A stretch of 64,000 nucleotides of DNA from Siderastrea radians (Eukaryota; Cnidaria; Anthozoa; Scleractinia; Rhizangiidae), in the NCBI GenBank assembly GCA_964017195.1, contig OZ024894.1, positions 5,544,347-5,608,346 of the forward strand. Reading direction: 5' to 3'. Made by a program: the position numbers and the translations under genes. The notes below the pieces were generated by a model. That model was not told the DNA's origin and did not search any database. It saw only the letters and a list, made by a program, of their open reading frames with translations. Shown in pieces: positions 1 to 12,853 of the stretch (position 1 is its first letter; each line of letters opens with the position of its first letter).

Positions 1-67
1 CGAGAAAAACTTGCATCAAAACGCTTCTTGATTCCGGTGTTTCGCACAACAATGGGGGGCAACTGAG

Positions 68-402
68 TGGCCACAAGAGCCTTAAAAGTCTCGATTGATA
101 GTTATGCAGTAGCATCCCATCAACAGCAGCTCCAGATGCCTAAAATACTTAGTGGGGAAGAGAACTCCAGGCCCAAAACAAAGGCCGAAACAGCGGAGGA
201 AAAACCGCAAAATCAGTCAAGTGGTACCATTCAAGAGTCCATTCAAACAAATGGCATATTTTCAGTAGCAAGCATCGATGTGATTAACATGCAGAATCTT
301 GTCCTTCCTGAAGCCTCTGACTCGAAACACGCCGCACAAATTTCAGCTCCGAAGAAGCGTCGCAGTCATGTTATCGAATCTTCAGACGAAGAGGACTGCT
401 GA
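68..402 (+). CDS. 3'-terminal exon of an unrecognised gene
   Basis: An open frame of about 110 codons runs to a TGA at 400-402. The product is hydrophilic and ends in a basic patch (KKRR) followed by an acidic serine-rich tail (ESSDEEDC), the look of a nuclear protein tail, but I do not recognise the family. An AG at 66-67 could be the splice acceptor, placing the exon start at 68. The same frame is also open from base 1 to a TGA at 64-66, so either that stop lies in intron or the gene is interrupted there. The 5' part lies outside the window. No clear AATAAA follows within a few hundred bases. Confidence 0.4.
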
Positions 403-763
403 GTTTCTTTGTAATCGACGTTCTCGGTACATTATTACACTGTTGTAAGATTTCCTTTCATATATTGTATAAAAATCTGAATGACGTTATTACATTTAGC
501 AAAAATTAGAGTTTTTGCTTGAAAAGTTTGTCGAAAATATTGAAATATTCTGCACTTTGCAGCTTAAACTGTTGAAATACACTTTACTGACATTCCGAAT
601 GAATGGCGTGATATCATTGGCTATTTGAAAATGCGCGCGAAACTAAACAAACGCTGCCCTTCCCAAGGAAAAAAAAATGAAAGACAAAAGATTGAAAGAA
701 AAAACGAGAGGGCCATATGATAAAATGCTTATTGACTGAGTTAGGTCCACGCTCGGTCCTCGA

Positions 764-797
<34 letters not shown>

Positions 798-1503
798 CCA
801 ATAAGTACATATTATTTAATTATCCCGGGTTCAGCTCGTCAGCAGCTAAGCTGGTGCGAACTTGCCAACCAGTGGTAAACTCAGGGGTCAGCATTTACTT
901 CGCGTCAAGCTTTCCAGTACAGCTTCTCAACTGTTTAGACCGGCCAGTGTGGAAAACCTTTGGGACATAATTCTAATCATTGTCAGGAACTGACATCGTA
1001 CAAGGAACCGATTGCGATGCCCATAAGTTGTCTAGTTGTCGTTAACAAATACGCATTGATATTTTCAAGTGAAATGATTGATCTGTTGCCTTTAAATTGC
1101 TTGCTTCGAATTCAGAAATAAGTGCACTCCTGGACCAATCAGGTGACCTTTCCCGCCCTTTTTACGTATTAAATGTTTTCAAAAACGTTCGGTAGTGCAT
1201 TTCTTAACAGGTCAACTTGTTTGGTATACTCTTATCTTTAGAGACCAAAGATTTTTTTTTAGCTAGAAGCACGTTGCCTTATACCTTTTATTTCACTGGG
1301 GGTTAGGATTCACGAAAATCGTGGAAAATTGCCTGGTGAAGTGGCCGTGATATTTGATAATCACTCACAACAAATAGAGTGAATTAATACTTGCGAGTCT
1401 CACGCTAAAAGATTTGTAAAAAAAAGAAAAAAAGAAAAAAAAAGAAGAAATAAAACTAACGCTAAAATAAAAGTCATTAGCGGATTAATTTTTTCTTTTT
1501 TAG
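403..1503. other. Intergenic stretch, no gene recognised
   Basis: I see no exon with both splice signals and a family-like product here, and in particular nothing encoding the glycine-rich loop or GxSxG nucleophile elbow that should precede the patatin-like remnant downstream. An A-rich run sits at 1418-1455, followed by a pyrimidine tract that ends in the AG acceptor at 1502-1503. Confidence 0.5.
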
Positions 1504-4500
1504 ATGGAGGCTTCAGCTGGCTTTTTACACGGATGCCAGTGTTGGTTCCACAGGTTGTAAAGGAATCGGCTGCGAAGATATTTTCCTCATAACGTGTAAA
1601 TCGGCATCAAAACACGAACCACTAAGTGCCAACGAATCTGGACCTCTGAGCTTACAAGACCTGGAAGGAATTAAGCCACAGTACTTGTCAAACATCGTGG
1701 TTAACGAATGGTGCCTAAACGATTTGGAACATAAAGAGAAATACGAGCTTCTCATCATGTCACCTACCGAGATCGAACGCCTGGATCGTCCTGAATGCAA
1801 AGAACAGTTTGAAAACAAACTTGATCCGGGAGATGTAGACCTGTCAGCTGCCATGGCAACGTCAGCCGCCGCGGTTGCGCGGAACATGGGAGCCTACGAT
1901 CAGTCAGCAGAAGGCTTCAAGCAGCTGCAAACCGTGTTAGGACTGGGTATGGGATCTTCCATGGTATCTGATGTCGAGGCTCTGTAAAGAGAAAATTTTT
2001 TCTCAAGGGTAAGGGCAGCCAGTGGTCTAATTTTATTGTTTTTGTTGAATTAGGGAATGCGAATTACCGAGAAGAAACTGCAAGGGAATTTTTGTTGAAA
2101 TCCCACATTCCTTTCTCGTAGTTCCCCCGTTCCCTTCCTTTCCCCTTTTCCAGTCAGGCAGTAAGTGTTTTTTTTCGGGGGTGGTTAAAAATTAAATCTC
2201 ATTAAATGAAGATTTTAAATTGTCATCCCAGTTGGAGGTTGTTTGTCACGTGAACGAACGGCTCAACAAACGATTCTCACTTCTAAGAGATGTGTCAACA
2301 TGTTCCCCTGGGGGTACTCCCTACATTGGACTATACGGGGAAGTTCCGTCCGAAAGAGTTGCCTTTCCTGCTCTTGAAAAATACGAACAGTTGGGGAAAG
2401 CGAAATGCACTGAAAGAGCAGCTAACTAATTCGACGTGCTAAATAGGGTTGTGAAATTTTAACAGAAATCATAACACAAAAATATACGCGAAAGCCTCTG
2501 AGGGACTGAATAACCAGGCACACACGAGCTCCTGACACGAGACTAAATGAGCGCCGCCGAGCTTCCCTGTATGGTAATTCATTGAGCACCCTCCGGAATG
2601 TAGCAACCAGAGCTTTCTCAGTCTCACACGATCACCTTTTGTTTTTTCCTCACAGGCGCTTCCATATGTTATTGAGGGGATCCGGGTCCTCCCCTTGGTA
2701 ACCTTTCCATTGGTGTACTTTGCCGGGGGAGAGAAGACTGAAGACGAGAAGTGGGTAGCGATTGGTGTGCTGACATTTTTTATCGTGCTATTGTTCCTGA
2801 TCATTATTTCCACGTTCAAGACTGGAGATGAAAATCCTGGATGTTTGGAGAAAGTAACAAGGTATAAAATATTTGCTTATTGGAAAACCGACTCGTTACT
2901 TATATTCTGTAGCGAGAAAAAAAATATCCGGAATGGCATGGATTCGCATTAAAACTAATCGGAATGAGTTATCTTCCAAATCATACGGAATAAGATTGTT
3001 CACAATTCCGAAATGAGATGTCTTCCAGTTCGAACGGACCTTCAAACGGATGTGTATGCATAGGAAACAACGCGAGGGTTTCGCTTCTGGTCATACTTTT
3101 TGCTATGTTTAGTTTCTTCTGTCAGACGTGTTGAATTTTTTGTCAACCAGTTTCTCTTTTCTCTGTAGGTGGTTCATTGTTCACGTGCCATTCGTTCGAT
3201 ATATGAGACAGATTTTGTATGTTAGCAATAATGGCCCCTGCCCTCCCCCGATCTTACGGCTCAGTGATGGCGGCCATATTGAAAATCTTGCCATATTGCC
3301 GCTCCTGAGGAAACGCCTGTCGAAGATTGTTGTGGCAGACGGTGGTCATAAAAGTGCGGACTGCGAATGGGGGAGTGAATTGCTCAAAGCCTTGTCATTG
3401 GCGCGTGAGAAACTTCACTGCTCGTTCATTGGCTTGGATGGTCGTGACGTCATAGAAGATGTCAAAGAGAAGTTTGTCAACACGCCACCGGGTCACCAAC
3501 CAAGAAGTTACAGGTTGGCATTTTTTTCAATTGAAATATTCTTTGACGCTTTTGAGTCTGTAGCCACGAATTATTTTGACGTATGAACAAGTTAACTAAC
3601 ATACAATGAGCCACGAACTTCTACATGTCCCGTATACAAGACTGGTCCCACTCACAGTCGCAGTTAAAACAACCTACGCAAAACTGGTGTTGTATTGAGT
3701 TCCTGATTGTTCGAATATGTATTATTACATCACACACTTGTTCATGGGAATTAGGAGTAAGTTAAACAATCATTTCACGAGTATTCGTTGGATGGAAGGT
3801 GATAAATAAACAACCTCACTTCCAGCAAGCGTAAGTGAAGTATTTGTTTATTCTTAACCTAGGTAATCGTTGTTGAATCTTTTTGCCATAGATTTGGGCA
3901 AAACCGTTGCTTCGTGGCGAAAACGTTTGACTGAACGCCTCAGCAGTTGAGATAGCACGTAATATCCGTATAAGACAAAAGAGCAGGGTTATTAGCCGAA
4001 ACTAGTTAGAAAACTAGAAGTTCAAAAATTTAACATACCATGACTTTACATTTGCTGCTGAGATGCTAGTGTAACAAGATAATTGTTCTTCGTCTAGGTT
4101 TAAGGTGCACTACTATGAAAAGCCATCATTTTTCGAAGAAGGAACCAAAGTTGGTGAAGGAGAAATTTTACTACTTTCTCCAAGACATCCTGACAAAGGG
4201 ACAAAGAGAGAGGAACGCGTGACATGGAAAGAAGCATTGCGTGACATCGACGTTGATCTCGAAGCAGGCAACTGGGGAATCGGCCCACAACAAGACGCTG
4301 AGGAAGTAGACAGCTTAACCTTTTGCTGCTGCGATCGTTGTCATGGCAACACCCTCCAAGGGCTGTCAAATGCGATGTGTGGCGCCTTCCCACAACACAT
4401 CACGGTAACCAGTTCTTCACGCCACGCATGTTCAGAGCATACCACTCTGAAGGATATAACGCATGCGTGGAAGCTGAGGCCGCTGAGTTTTTGGGCGCCG

Positions 4501-4550
4501 TTCGTGAAGTGGAGATGAGAAGTTCAACTGAGCACCAAACAGGAGAGTAA
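1504..4550 (+). pseudogene. Patatin-like phospholipase, 3' part, probably a pseudogene
   Basis: Four exon-like blocks are visible: 1504-2008, 2656-2861, 3169-3513 and 4098-4550, joined in phases 0, 2 and 2. They encode family-like motifs: DLSAAMATSAAAVARNMGAY, then a hydrophobic segment (TFFIVLLFLIII), then RLSDGGHIENLAILPLLRKR, whose DGG is the patatin-type aspartate motif, and near the end NQFFTPRMFRAYHSEGYNAC. Three defects argue against function. An in-frame TAA lies at 1985-1987, before the only splice donor (2009) that gives phase 0 with the CAG acceptor at 2655, unless an upstream donor (ATG|GTATCT) is used. The last block needs a one-base frame change near 4390-4404 to reach the NQFFTP motif. 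No exon for the N-terminal catalytic serine region is seen upstream. A sequencing error or a live allele elsewhere remains possible. Confidence 0.6.
2012..2369 (+). repeat. 358-bp dispersed repeat, copy A
   Basis: Nearly identical to 5788-6145, with one difference seen by eye (C versus A in the ACTATA-GGGG context). It starts three bases inside the intron donor of the patatin-like remnant and fills the first half of that intron. A translated stretch (GTPYIGLYGEVPSERVAF) resembles a phrase I associate with dispersed cnidarian repeats, but I cannot name the element. Confidence 0.8.
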
Positions 4551-4861
4551 TGATATGCCTGATTTTACGCTTCAAAGATGTCAAGAAGAAGAAGGGACAA
4601 AAAAAAACCAAAACTCTCTTGCAACACAGCCGGGCTTTATTTTTGATGCTTTATCGCCACAGCTGGGAACTTTTCAGATCTGTTCTCACTTGATAAAATA
4701 TCCAACGCGCTTACACTAGCTTTCATAGAGCAACTTGAAGAAATAACAACAGCAGCCATTAAGAAGTGATCAATTGAGTGTCGTAAAGCGAAAACTAATT
4801 TAAAATTATCACTTTGGCCTATCACAGGGAACGTAGACAGTCCAGTGAGTCAACCGACCCA

Positions 4862-4927
4862 CAACTTGAAGTAAATTAAACTTGAAGTAAGTTAAATTTA
4901 CTTCAAGTTATTTACAACTTGAAGTAA
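4862..4927. repeat. Short direct and inverted repeat cluster
   Basis: The motif ACTTGAAGTAA occurs three times in direct orientation and once inverted (TTACTTCAAGT), so the region can fold into a hairpin. Confidence 0.65.
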
Positions 4928-5089
4928 GTGGCGCTAAGCGCGGAAAAACCTGTGCGACAAAAAGGAAAAATTGGTTTTGGCTGGTTTAGAAATGGCGCGT
5001 GCTTAAAAAGCGTAGTAAAGAAAAAATTAAGGGGAAATTAAGAGACGTAAATTTCGATTAACAAATAATTTAATTAGCGATATTCTGTT

Positions 5090-5267
5090 TTTACACACGG
5101 CCTCCTTGGAAAGCAGGTGTTTTCTTTTCATCTTTATTATTTTAGTTTCTTTTATCTTAGTTTTCAGATTAGTTAGGAAGTTAGTTTTTTCTATACTTCA
5201 ATGTAAATGTATACCTGGAGGAAATACCGTGTTTAAATAAAGTTACCTTACCTTACCTTACCTTACC
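5090..5267 (+). mobile_element. Possible non-LTR retrotransposon 3' end with (TTACC)5 tail
   Basis: A T-rich 3'-UTR-like stretch ends in TTTAAATAAAG followed by five perfect copies of TTACC at 5243-5267. A polyadenylation-like signal followed by a short tandem tail is typical of L2/CR1-type LINE ends. No reverse-transcriptase coding remains, so the call rests on the tail alone. Confidence 0.35.
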
Positions 5268-5740
5268 TATATATAGAAAGCAAACCACCCAATTGAAAAC
5301 GCTGTTTGCGGCTTCCACAACATATGTGGTATACGGCATATTACTCTTGCAGTTATAAGCTGGAACTATTTACTGCTAATGTAATTGAAAACATACTGAG
5401 CCGATTATTTAAACAAATTGGAGACAAGAGGTAGTACAGGCTACAAGAACATTCATGCGTCCTGAAATGATCTCTTTATAAACAGATGAAAAGGCTCATT
5501 AATAATTGCCTTAATCCAGGTCTTAATTAGACTTTGTTTGAAAAATTGGCCCTCTATTACTTTGATGTTTGCACAACTTTTGTGAAGTATTTTAACCTTA
5601 TTTTAGTGGAACTACGGTATTTACTATTTTGTTTATTTTATTTCGTTAACATCAGTGATTTAATAAACGGCAGTTTCTTGCACTCTTTCATAGGTGATTC
5701 CTTGTTGGAAAAAAAAAAATGACGGACAGATTTCATATCT

Positions 5741-6189
5741 CTCCCCAGATTTAGTCTTCCCGAGATCATCCCTTCGTGACGCGATTGAGGGCAGCCAGTG
5801 GTCTAATTTTATTGTTTTTGTTGAATTAGGGAATGCGAATTACCGAGAAGAAACTGCAAGGGAATTTTTGTTGAAATCCCACATTCCTTTCTCGTAGTTC
5901 CCCCGTTCCCTTCCTTTCCCCTTTTCCAGTCAGGCAGTAAGTGTTTTTTTTCGGGGGTGGTTAAAAATTAAATCTCATTAAATGAAGATTTTAAATTGTC
6001 ATCCCAGTTGGAGGTTGTTTGTCACGTGAACGAACGGCTCAACAAACGATTCTCACTTCTAAGAGATGTGTCAACATGTTCCCCTGGGGGTACTCCCTAC
6101 ATTGGACTATAAGGGGAAGTTCCGTCCGAAAGAGTTGCCTTTCCTCCCCAGATTTAGTCTTCCCGAGATCATCCCTTCGTGACGCGATT
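5741..6189 (+). repeat. 358-bp repeat, copy B, flanked by a 46-bp direct duplication
   Basis: Copy B (5788-6145) matches 2012-2369 over its full length. It is flanked by a 46-bp direct repeat, 5741-5786 and 6144-6189, beginning CTCCCCAGATTTAGTC and ending GACGCGATT; the two share the last two bases of copy B. This looks like insertion of a copied segment with a long flanking duplication. Confidence 0.8.
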
Positions 6190-7329
6190 TTCACAACGGT
6201 GACCGAAAGTGAATAAATGAATATAAGCGCCATGTTTAAGAGTTGTCGGCTAAGCATGCTGATATTTCTGTGATAATAAAAATAACACTTTTTGAAATGC
6301 TTTACGATATGTGCGGTCGTTTGGGAGCGGATAATCCCCGTGACCTCGATGTCTTCTCTCCGATCTCGTTCAGCATATTGGATCCTATTTTCTGTTCCTC
6401 TTTTCAGAAGTATCTTTTTTAAAAACTACTCTGGTGTAGTCTGAATGTATGTTCATTTGCGAGTTTTCATTTACATGCAAATAGAACTCATTTTTATGAA
6501 AGGTTGTGCACCAGGGCTCACTTTGATTAAGAGGCACAAGTCAAAGCAAAGCGGACCAATCACAGAGCCGCTTCGGAACGGTGCAGGTAAACAGCAGAAA
6601 TGGCCCACTGTCATCTGTGTTTTCGACCTAACGGCCCATATTTGCGCGTATACATGAAGTACACACTGTATACCTACTTTGTTAAAACTTCCTGTATACC
6701 AAAACCCACCGACCCTGTCCAAAAGTCACGGGAATGCTCGCCGATCACCGGTTTATCCTGGCGGCAGGTTCCAGGTTAGAAGCCGAAAGAATTGCAATGA
6801 GAAAAGTAGTTTCTCGACAGAAATGGTACCTTTTAGCGATGAAACTGACATCAATTGTCTTTTAGCAGTGACTTAGAAAGTGTAACCGGCCTGGCTACGG
6901 TACAGTAAACCAGAGATTCTCGTTATGTCATCATTTTTTCCGGGGTAGTAAGTGAAACTCGGCGTTAACAACTATTTTGTGAGCGCCACAACCTGTTGAA
7001 GGCATTCGCTCCATTGGTCACATGGTGAAAACTACCCAAAAACCGAATTAATAATTCATGAGGAACTTTAATCGCAAATTTTCTCATCGACTGGGACGGT
7101 AAAGTTTTAATTTCAACCGAAAACTAAAATAACAAAATATTACCAGGATAGCTGCCAAGTTGGAAAACATCCACATGGACTCATGCCGATCACGAGGTAG
7201 TCACACGCATAGCTTATGACTCCGGAAAGACGTATTTATAATTCGGGTGGAAACGGGGAGGATCAACAAATCGGCAGGAATTGAACAGGTCCCACTTATT
7301 TCAGATGCCTGATTTGAGAGCGAATTACA
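6190..7329. other. Upstream region of PRCP, no gene recognised
   Basis: No exon or repeat that I can name. It should hold the PRCP promoter and 5' UTR, but no TATA-like element stands out with confidence. Confidence 0.4.
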
Positions 7330-10300
7330 ATGGGAGTAACTGGATTCTGTAGGATCGCAATCGTTATAATTGCAGTTATTTCTGTCAGCGAAGCGTTTCG
7401 TCTTCGGGCTCGATTTCCCCGTCCTCAAGGAAAAGATTTTGGACATCACGCCAAGAGGCATGTGTGCCGGTACTGTAATTATGAGACAAGAACTATACGT
7501 CAAAAGGCGAGTGACCCGTTAACTAGTGGTGAACTTAACTCTGATCTTTATTTACATTTATATTGCTAATTTATAAAACTCTTCGTGGCTCAGATTTGAG
7601 CCGAATTATGATAACAGACAGGCTCACAAGCTTGAGTACCCGTAACCTTATCTTCTGTGTCTGACTCCGTTGGAAACGCTAAAAGTTAGGTTGTCATGCA
7701 ACGTTGCTTATTAGGTCTGTTGCCTGAAACCGGCTTGAAGGGACGAAGATAAAAGGCCCAAAGAATGCTATTAAGTTAGGTCTCCTGGATTGATTACTAA
7801 TTCAAATCTTCTTAAATTAGTTTTTCAGTTGCAATTGCGGAAGAAACCGAAAAGGGATATCGCGAAAAAAAACATCGGGAAATACATTGTCACCTTTTAT
7901 CCACTAGCCGTACTCCGTTACATCGGTTTTTTAAAATTATACATTTTAGAAGACAAACTTAAATCTTAACCATGCATAATGTGTTCAAATGGCCGCCAAC
8001 TGAATTTCGAACAAAAATTCCCTTCGAAATTTGTCATCGTAGAAAAACTGGGGAGACATGGAAGCGTTGCGTGACGCCCGGCAAATAATAATAGCGTTGT
8101 GTGAGAGCGAGCTACGTAGAAACTTGTATCGTTGGTTTGACGATAGATGATTTCTTTTATTGAAAAATTTCACAGCTGGACCACTTCAATTTTCAAAACA
8201 ATCGAACCTTCCTACAACGCTACCTGGTCGCCACGAAAAACTGGAACAAAGGAGGACCAATCTTTCTCTACACCGGAAATGAAGGAGACATCACGTGGTT
8301 TGCCAACAACACGGTAAGTAGTGAAACCAACTGAACCATTGCGCTCTACAATTTGATTAGCCTCCCGTGCAGTCGGTTTTAGGGGAATCGACTGCCCTAA
8401 AAACGACTGCGTGGGAGGCTACAATTTGATATGAGCCAGAATTTACATCGTAAATTTTTCGCAGCTTCACTGATTTGTCACGCAATGCTCCCTGCGCAAG
8501 CTTTGCGTACACTTGCAATACGAAAGCTGCGAAGCTAAGGAGGCTGCGTGGATCGCGTTTTGGACAGTTTTCAGACTAATCAGTCTAATGAGTTTAATCA
8601 GACTTCAATTGATTAGACAATAGCAGTTTTTTTCTCTCAGGAATATTCCATGATATTCGGGTTAGACGTGAGACGTGAACGATATACGCCTTTCGTAGTA
8701 CGTAGTGTCATGAACGATCTTTTCCAGCCTGCTTTTCAGTAGCGCTGCAATTGCGGATTTAATAATAGAGGGGGGTGAATAGGTTTGCAGATCGGTGGAT
8801 TTGGCCTTTTTTTGCGCGCGGATTGCGGATTTTAGCTATAAATCAAGCGGATTCGCGGATTTGAAAAATACCGTGGATCGCGGATCAGCTGAAAATTTTG
8901 GCCCAGATTCCGGACTCTGTATGTCTAGAAGCTCGGATCGTGGATAGGATCATTAATTTTCGGTCGGCCTTGGTCTAAATTTTATGTAATCACATCCGCT
9001 GGAACGTTACGCCAGATTTACAAATTGATCGGGGACTCGAAAGTACTGAATGCAGCTTGCATTTCCCCCCCTCATATTTAATGCTAGTTTATTAACAGCG
9101 ACTAAAACTATCAATAAATGAAACACACTAGTAAGCCGGAAAACAAATGAAGTTTGTAATGGCGTCTTTTTTGGCAAGTGGAAAGGTCAGAAAGCCCATG
9201 ACTAGATTGCAGTGACCATTTTATCGAAAACAAAATGTAATTGTCATAAAAAAAGTTGAAGATCGTGGACTCAAAAGGTCCAAGATGATACCGTGGAAAA
9301 TACTTGCCGGTAAGCAAAGTAATTCTTAAGGAAAGTTGAGTACTGCCTACTTTAAAACTTGCTGTAAGCTAGAAGATTCGCCAAAGTGATGTAACTAATT
9401 TAAAAGAGATTACAAAATCTTTACACGCTTTACCAGCTGATACTTGGATTCCAAATTATTTGAAATTATTACACTGTCGATTTGGTTTTATTATATGCTC
9501 AAAGATTACTTGATAATTCAAGCTGAAAACAAATATATATACCCATATGCAGCTTATTTAAACCACGGAAAGTTTTAAAGTAATGCGGAACCGGATTTGA
9601 ACGCAAATAACTTCGGATCGACAGATCGGGCCAAAAATAGCACGGATCGGCGGATTTCTATATCCCTATTCACCCCCCTCATAATACGTAAAGAACTGGG
9701 ACTAATTAAAGAGGGCGGAAGGGGGCCTGACACCCTCTCCCTTGGCCTCCTTTACGAACGCATAAAGGCAAGACATAACATACTATGTGAAAATATGGAC
9801 TTAACTCCCTCGACATAACAGATCTTTACAGTGACCCTATGTGAAAATAAGGCGGCTGATTCACTTAGTAAGAAACGTTGCTGAGTGTCTATTTTTAGTC
9901 ATCCATAATACTCATAATCCCCTGAGGTCCTCTGACATCTTGTTTTTAATTTTCTCCTCTAGGGATTCATGTGGGACAGTGCTAAAGAGTTCGGAGCCAT
10001 GTTAGTGTTTGCTGAACATAGATACTATGGAAAGTCGCTACCGTTTGGTGAAAAATCTTACAAGGTTTTTGTTTACAAATATTTTATATTTTGCCATCAA
10101 ACTGATCACAACACACTGCGAGCGGTGACTTTGTCTGAGGAATAATAGGTTTCTTATTTTTGTGTGCATTTAATAGGGACCAAAATATTTGGGATATCTG
10201 ACCTCCGAACAAGCCTTAGCTGATTTTGCTGTCCTTGTTCACCATCTCAAGGTAAGGATAATATAACATCATTGGGCCCTGAGGGTTACCGTAAAAGCTC

Positions 10301-12797
10301 TATTAAGCTTCCTGGGGCTTATTTAATTTTAAACCTCAGAAAGGGGGGAGGGGGCTTATTAGAGAGGGAGACTTACTAGAGACGGGGGGCTTATTTCAAA
10401 TCATAAAATTTAATAAAAACTCAAATTAATTTTTTACAAAAGATATTTTAGATCGCTGACTAATAGGGACAAAAATGGTGTGTGTATCACAGAATTGCAA
10501 CTGTAACATTAAATTTATACTCTAATGTAGTGTAAAAGTCACCCTTGTTGCTGGATATTAATATTCCCATTGAGACCTTCATAAAAGCAATGCATTATTT
10601 CTTGGAACAGCTCAAGGTTTACTCCGCCTGATGATTTGACAAAGCAGTTTTACAAATTTGTTGGCTGATTATCTCCCCCAATCAGGTAACAAATGGTTCG
10701 GGGCGGTAGAGTCCCGATAAATAAATTCACCTTATTCGGTGTTCTGGTAGCTAATGCACGGGGATATTTTATACGAGTTGTGTGCAATTATCGACCACGA
10801 CACCGAATAAGAGGCTTATTATTCAACTGCATTTTGTTTTTCCTTCGTCCTCCCTCAGCAAAAAACCGGTTTAAGCAAGATTGTACAATGTGGTACGCAG
10901 GCATATTTTGCTTGTTCTCTTACCCTTATATGGTAAAATGACACAACATTGGAATAATAACATGAGATACATTATCGTAAAACTGAGCAAATCTCCTGTT
11001 TTCACAGGGCACAATTCCAGGAGCAAGTAACAGCCCAGTGGTCGCCATAGGAGGCTCATACGGCGGTAAGAAACAAACTATGCTGTGTTTCATCTTTGGT
11101 AGCACAGAATGTTCGAACTTGAAGATTTAAAAAACGCACTTAATATTTTTCTGTCCTAGGTATGCTGGCGTCATGGTTTCGTATGAAATACCCAAACATC
11201 GTTGTGGGGTAAGTATGGATTACGGCTTTCGCGATTTAACCGTTTCATATGACGATCAAACTGACAATATTTCGTTAACATTGTATTCCAGAGCCCTCGC
11301 TGCTTCAGCACCAATTCTTCAGTTTCCTGGCATGACACCTTGTGAGGTAAGATATTCTAAGCATGCGCGTGAGAACAGTAAGCACGTGTTCTCTGGAGTG
11401 GAAAACACGCTAGTGATCGATTTCATTGAAATGGACTTGGCAGATTAGTCCAATCCTTTTCACATTCTCTGCCAGACCCGTAAGGACTAGGAACGAGGCT
11501 AACCTCGTTTGTGGGAAGGGCTGTGGGAACGAGGTTAGCTTATGAAATTAACCTTGAGAAGGAGATTGAGTCTTTTATAAGCAACTTCAATAGACACGAA
11601 TAACAAATGGTCTTGATTGTACAAGTTTTGTAATTATTTTTAAAAACACAACAACGCTCTTCAGTTTTGGGAACATGTTTCGATGTTTCAAACACCATCA
11701 TCAGCCATAATGAATATACAGCTATTTCAATTAACGTTGTCAGATGACAGTTTAAGCCTACGCGACAAGACCGCAAGGTAATATGGGATTCTTATGCCTA
11801 AGTTCACCAAAATCAGCAGTACCTTGCTTGCCATACAATAGCAAAGTATATGGAAGAGTTTTTAAAGCATAAAAATTAAACAAATAACGTGAAAGAATTA
11901 TTTGCAGATACAGTTTTCGTTTAAACCAATTTTTAATCTAACTCATCTTTTTGTTTACCGGGTTAAAACGGGATGCAAATTTTAAATATGTGGGTGCACG
12001 TGGAGCACGTGCATGGTATGTAAATTAGAAGTATGAAAAACATTAACAACATCATGAAAAATATGGAACATGAATTTTTGTACTTCAAGGCAAGAACTAA
12101 CAATTGAAAATGGAAAGCCAAATTAGGATTGCCGCTGACAATAATCGGATGGTGCCAATTTATTACTTGTACTAAGAAATTCAAAGTTCCCGACCAACTT
12201 CTGACAACTGTTAAACTAAGTCTGTTTTGCAACTACCCACACTACCCTTCGGTCTTGTCGCGTAAGCTTGAGTCGGATTCGACAACCTTAATTGAAATAG
12301 CTGTATACTAAGGTTTACAGAACGATCATTATTATATATGTAACACGAACAACACGAATAACAGATTTAAAGTGAAAGGGATTTTCGCAGTGATTTTAGT
12401 AACCTTTGCAGTATTTCAAGGACTTGCATTGAACTTAACTCGACCCAAATGACCTTGCGTTACCGATGCCACGCTCAAGAAAACCACCAAGCAAACTGGA
12501 AGCTGGACAGTTTTGTTGTTTTTCCTTTCGTAGGTTAAATTTCATATTATTGCTAACAATGAATTTTTCTTTATTTAAATTTGTAGAAGTTTTATCAGAT
12601 CGTGACCAAAGATTTCAATCGTGACGGAGGAGAATCGTGTGTGAATTCCGTGAAGAAGTCTTGGAATATCGTCAAAACCTACGGGAAAACAGGTGACGTC
12701 AATGAAGAAATTTTCGTTTCTTTATTAGGAAGAATTAAGTTTTTACCGCCATTAAAACCAGTGCGTCCACTTTATCAAAACATGAAGGAGTGAAAAA

Positions 12798-12853
<56 letters not shown>

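Larger units (their letters stand above)
4551..5740. other. Intergenic stretch with minor repeats only
   Basis: No gene recognised. It holds the palindromic cluster at 4862-4927 and the LINE-like tail at 5090-5267, listed separately. The rest is AT-rich sequence with no exon signal I can support. Confidence 0.5.
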
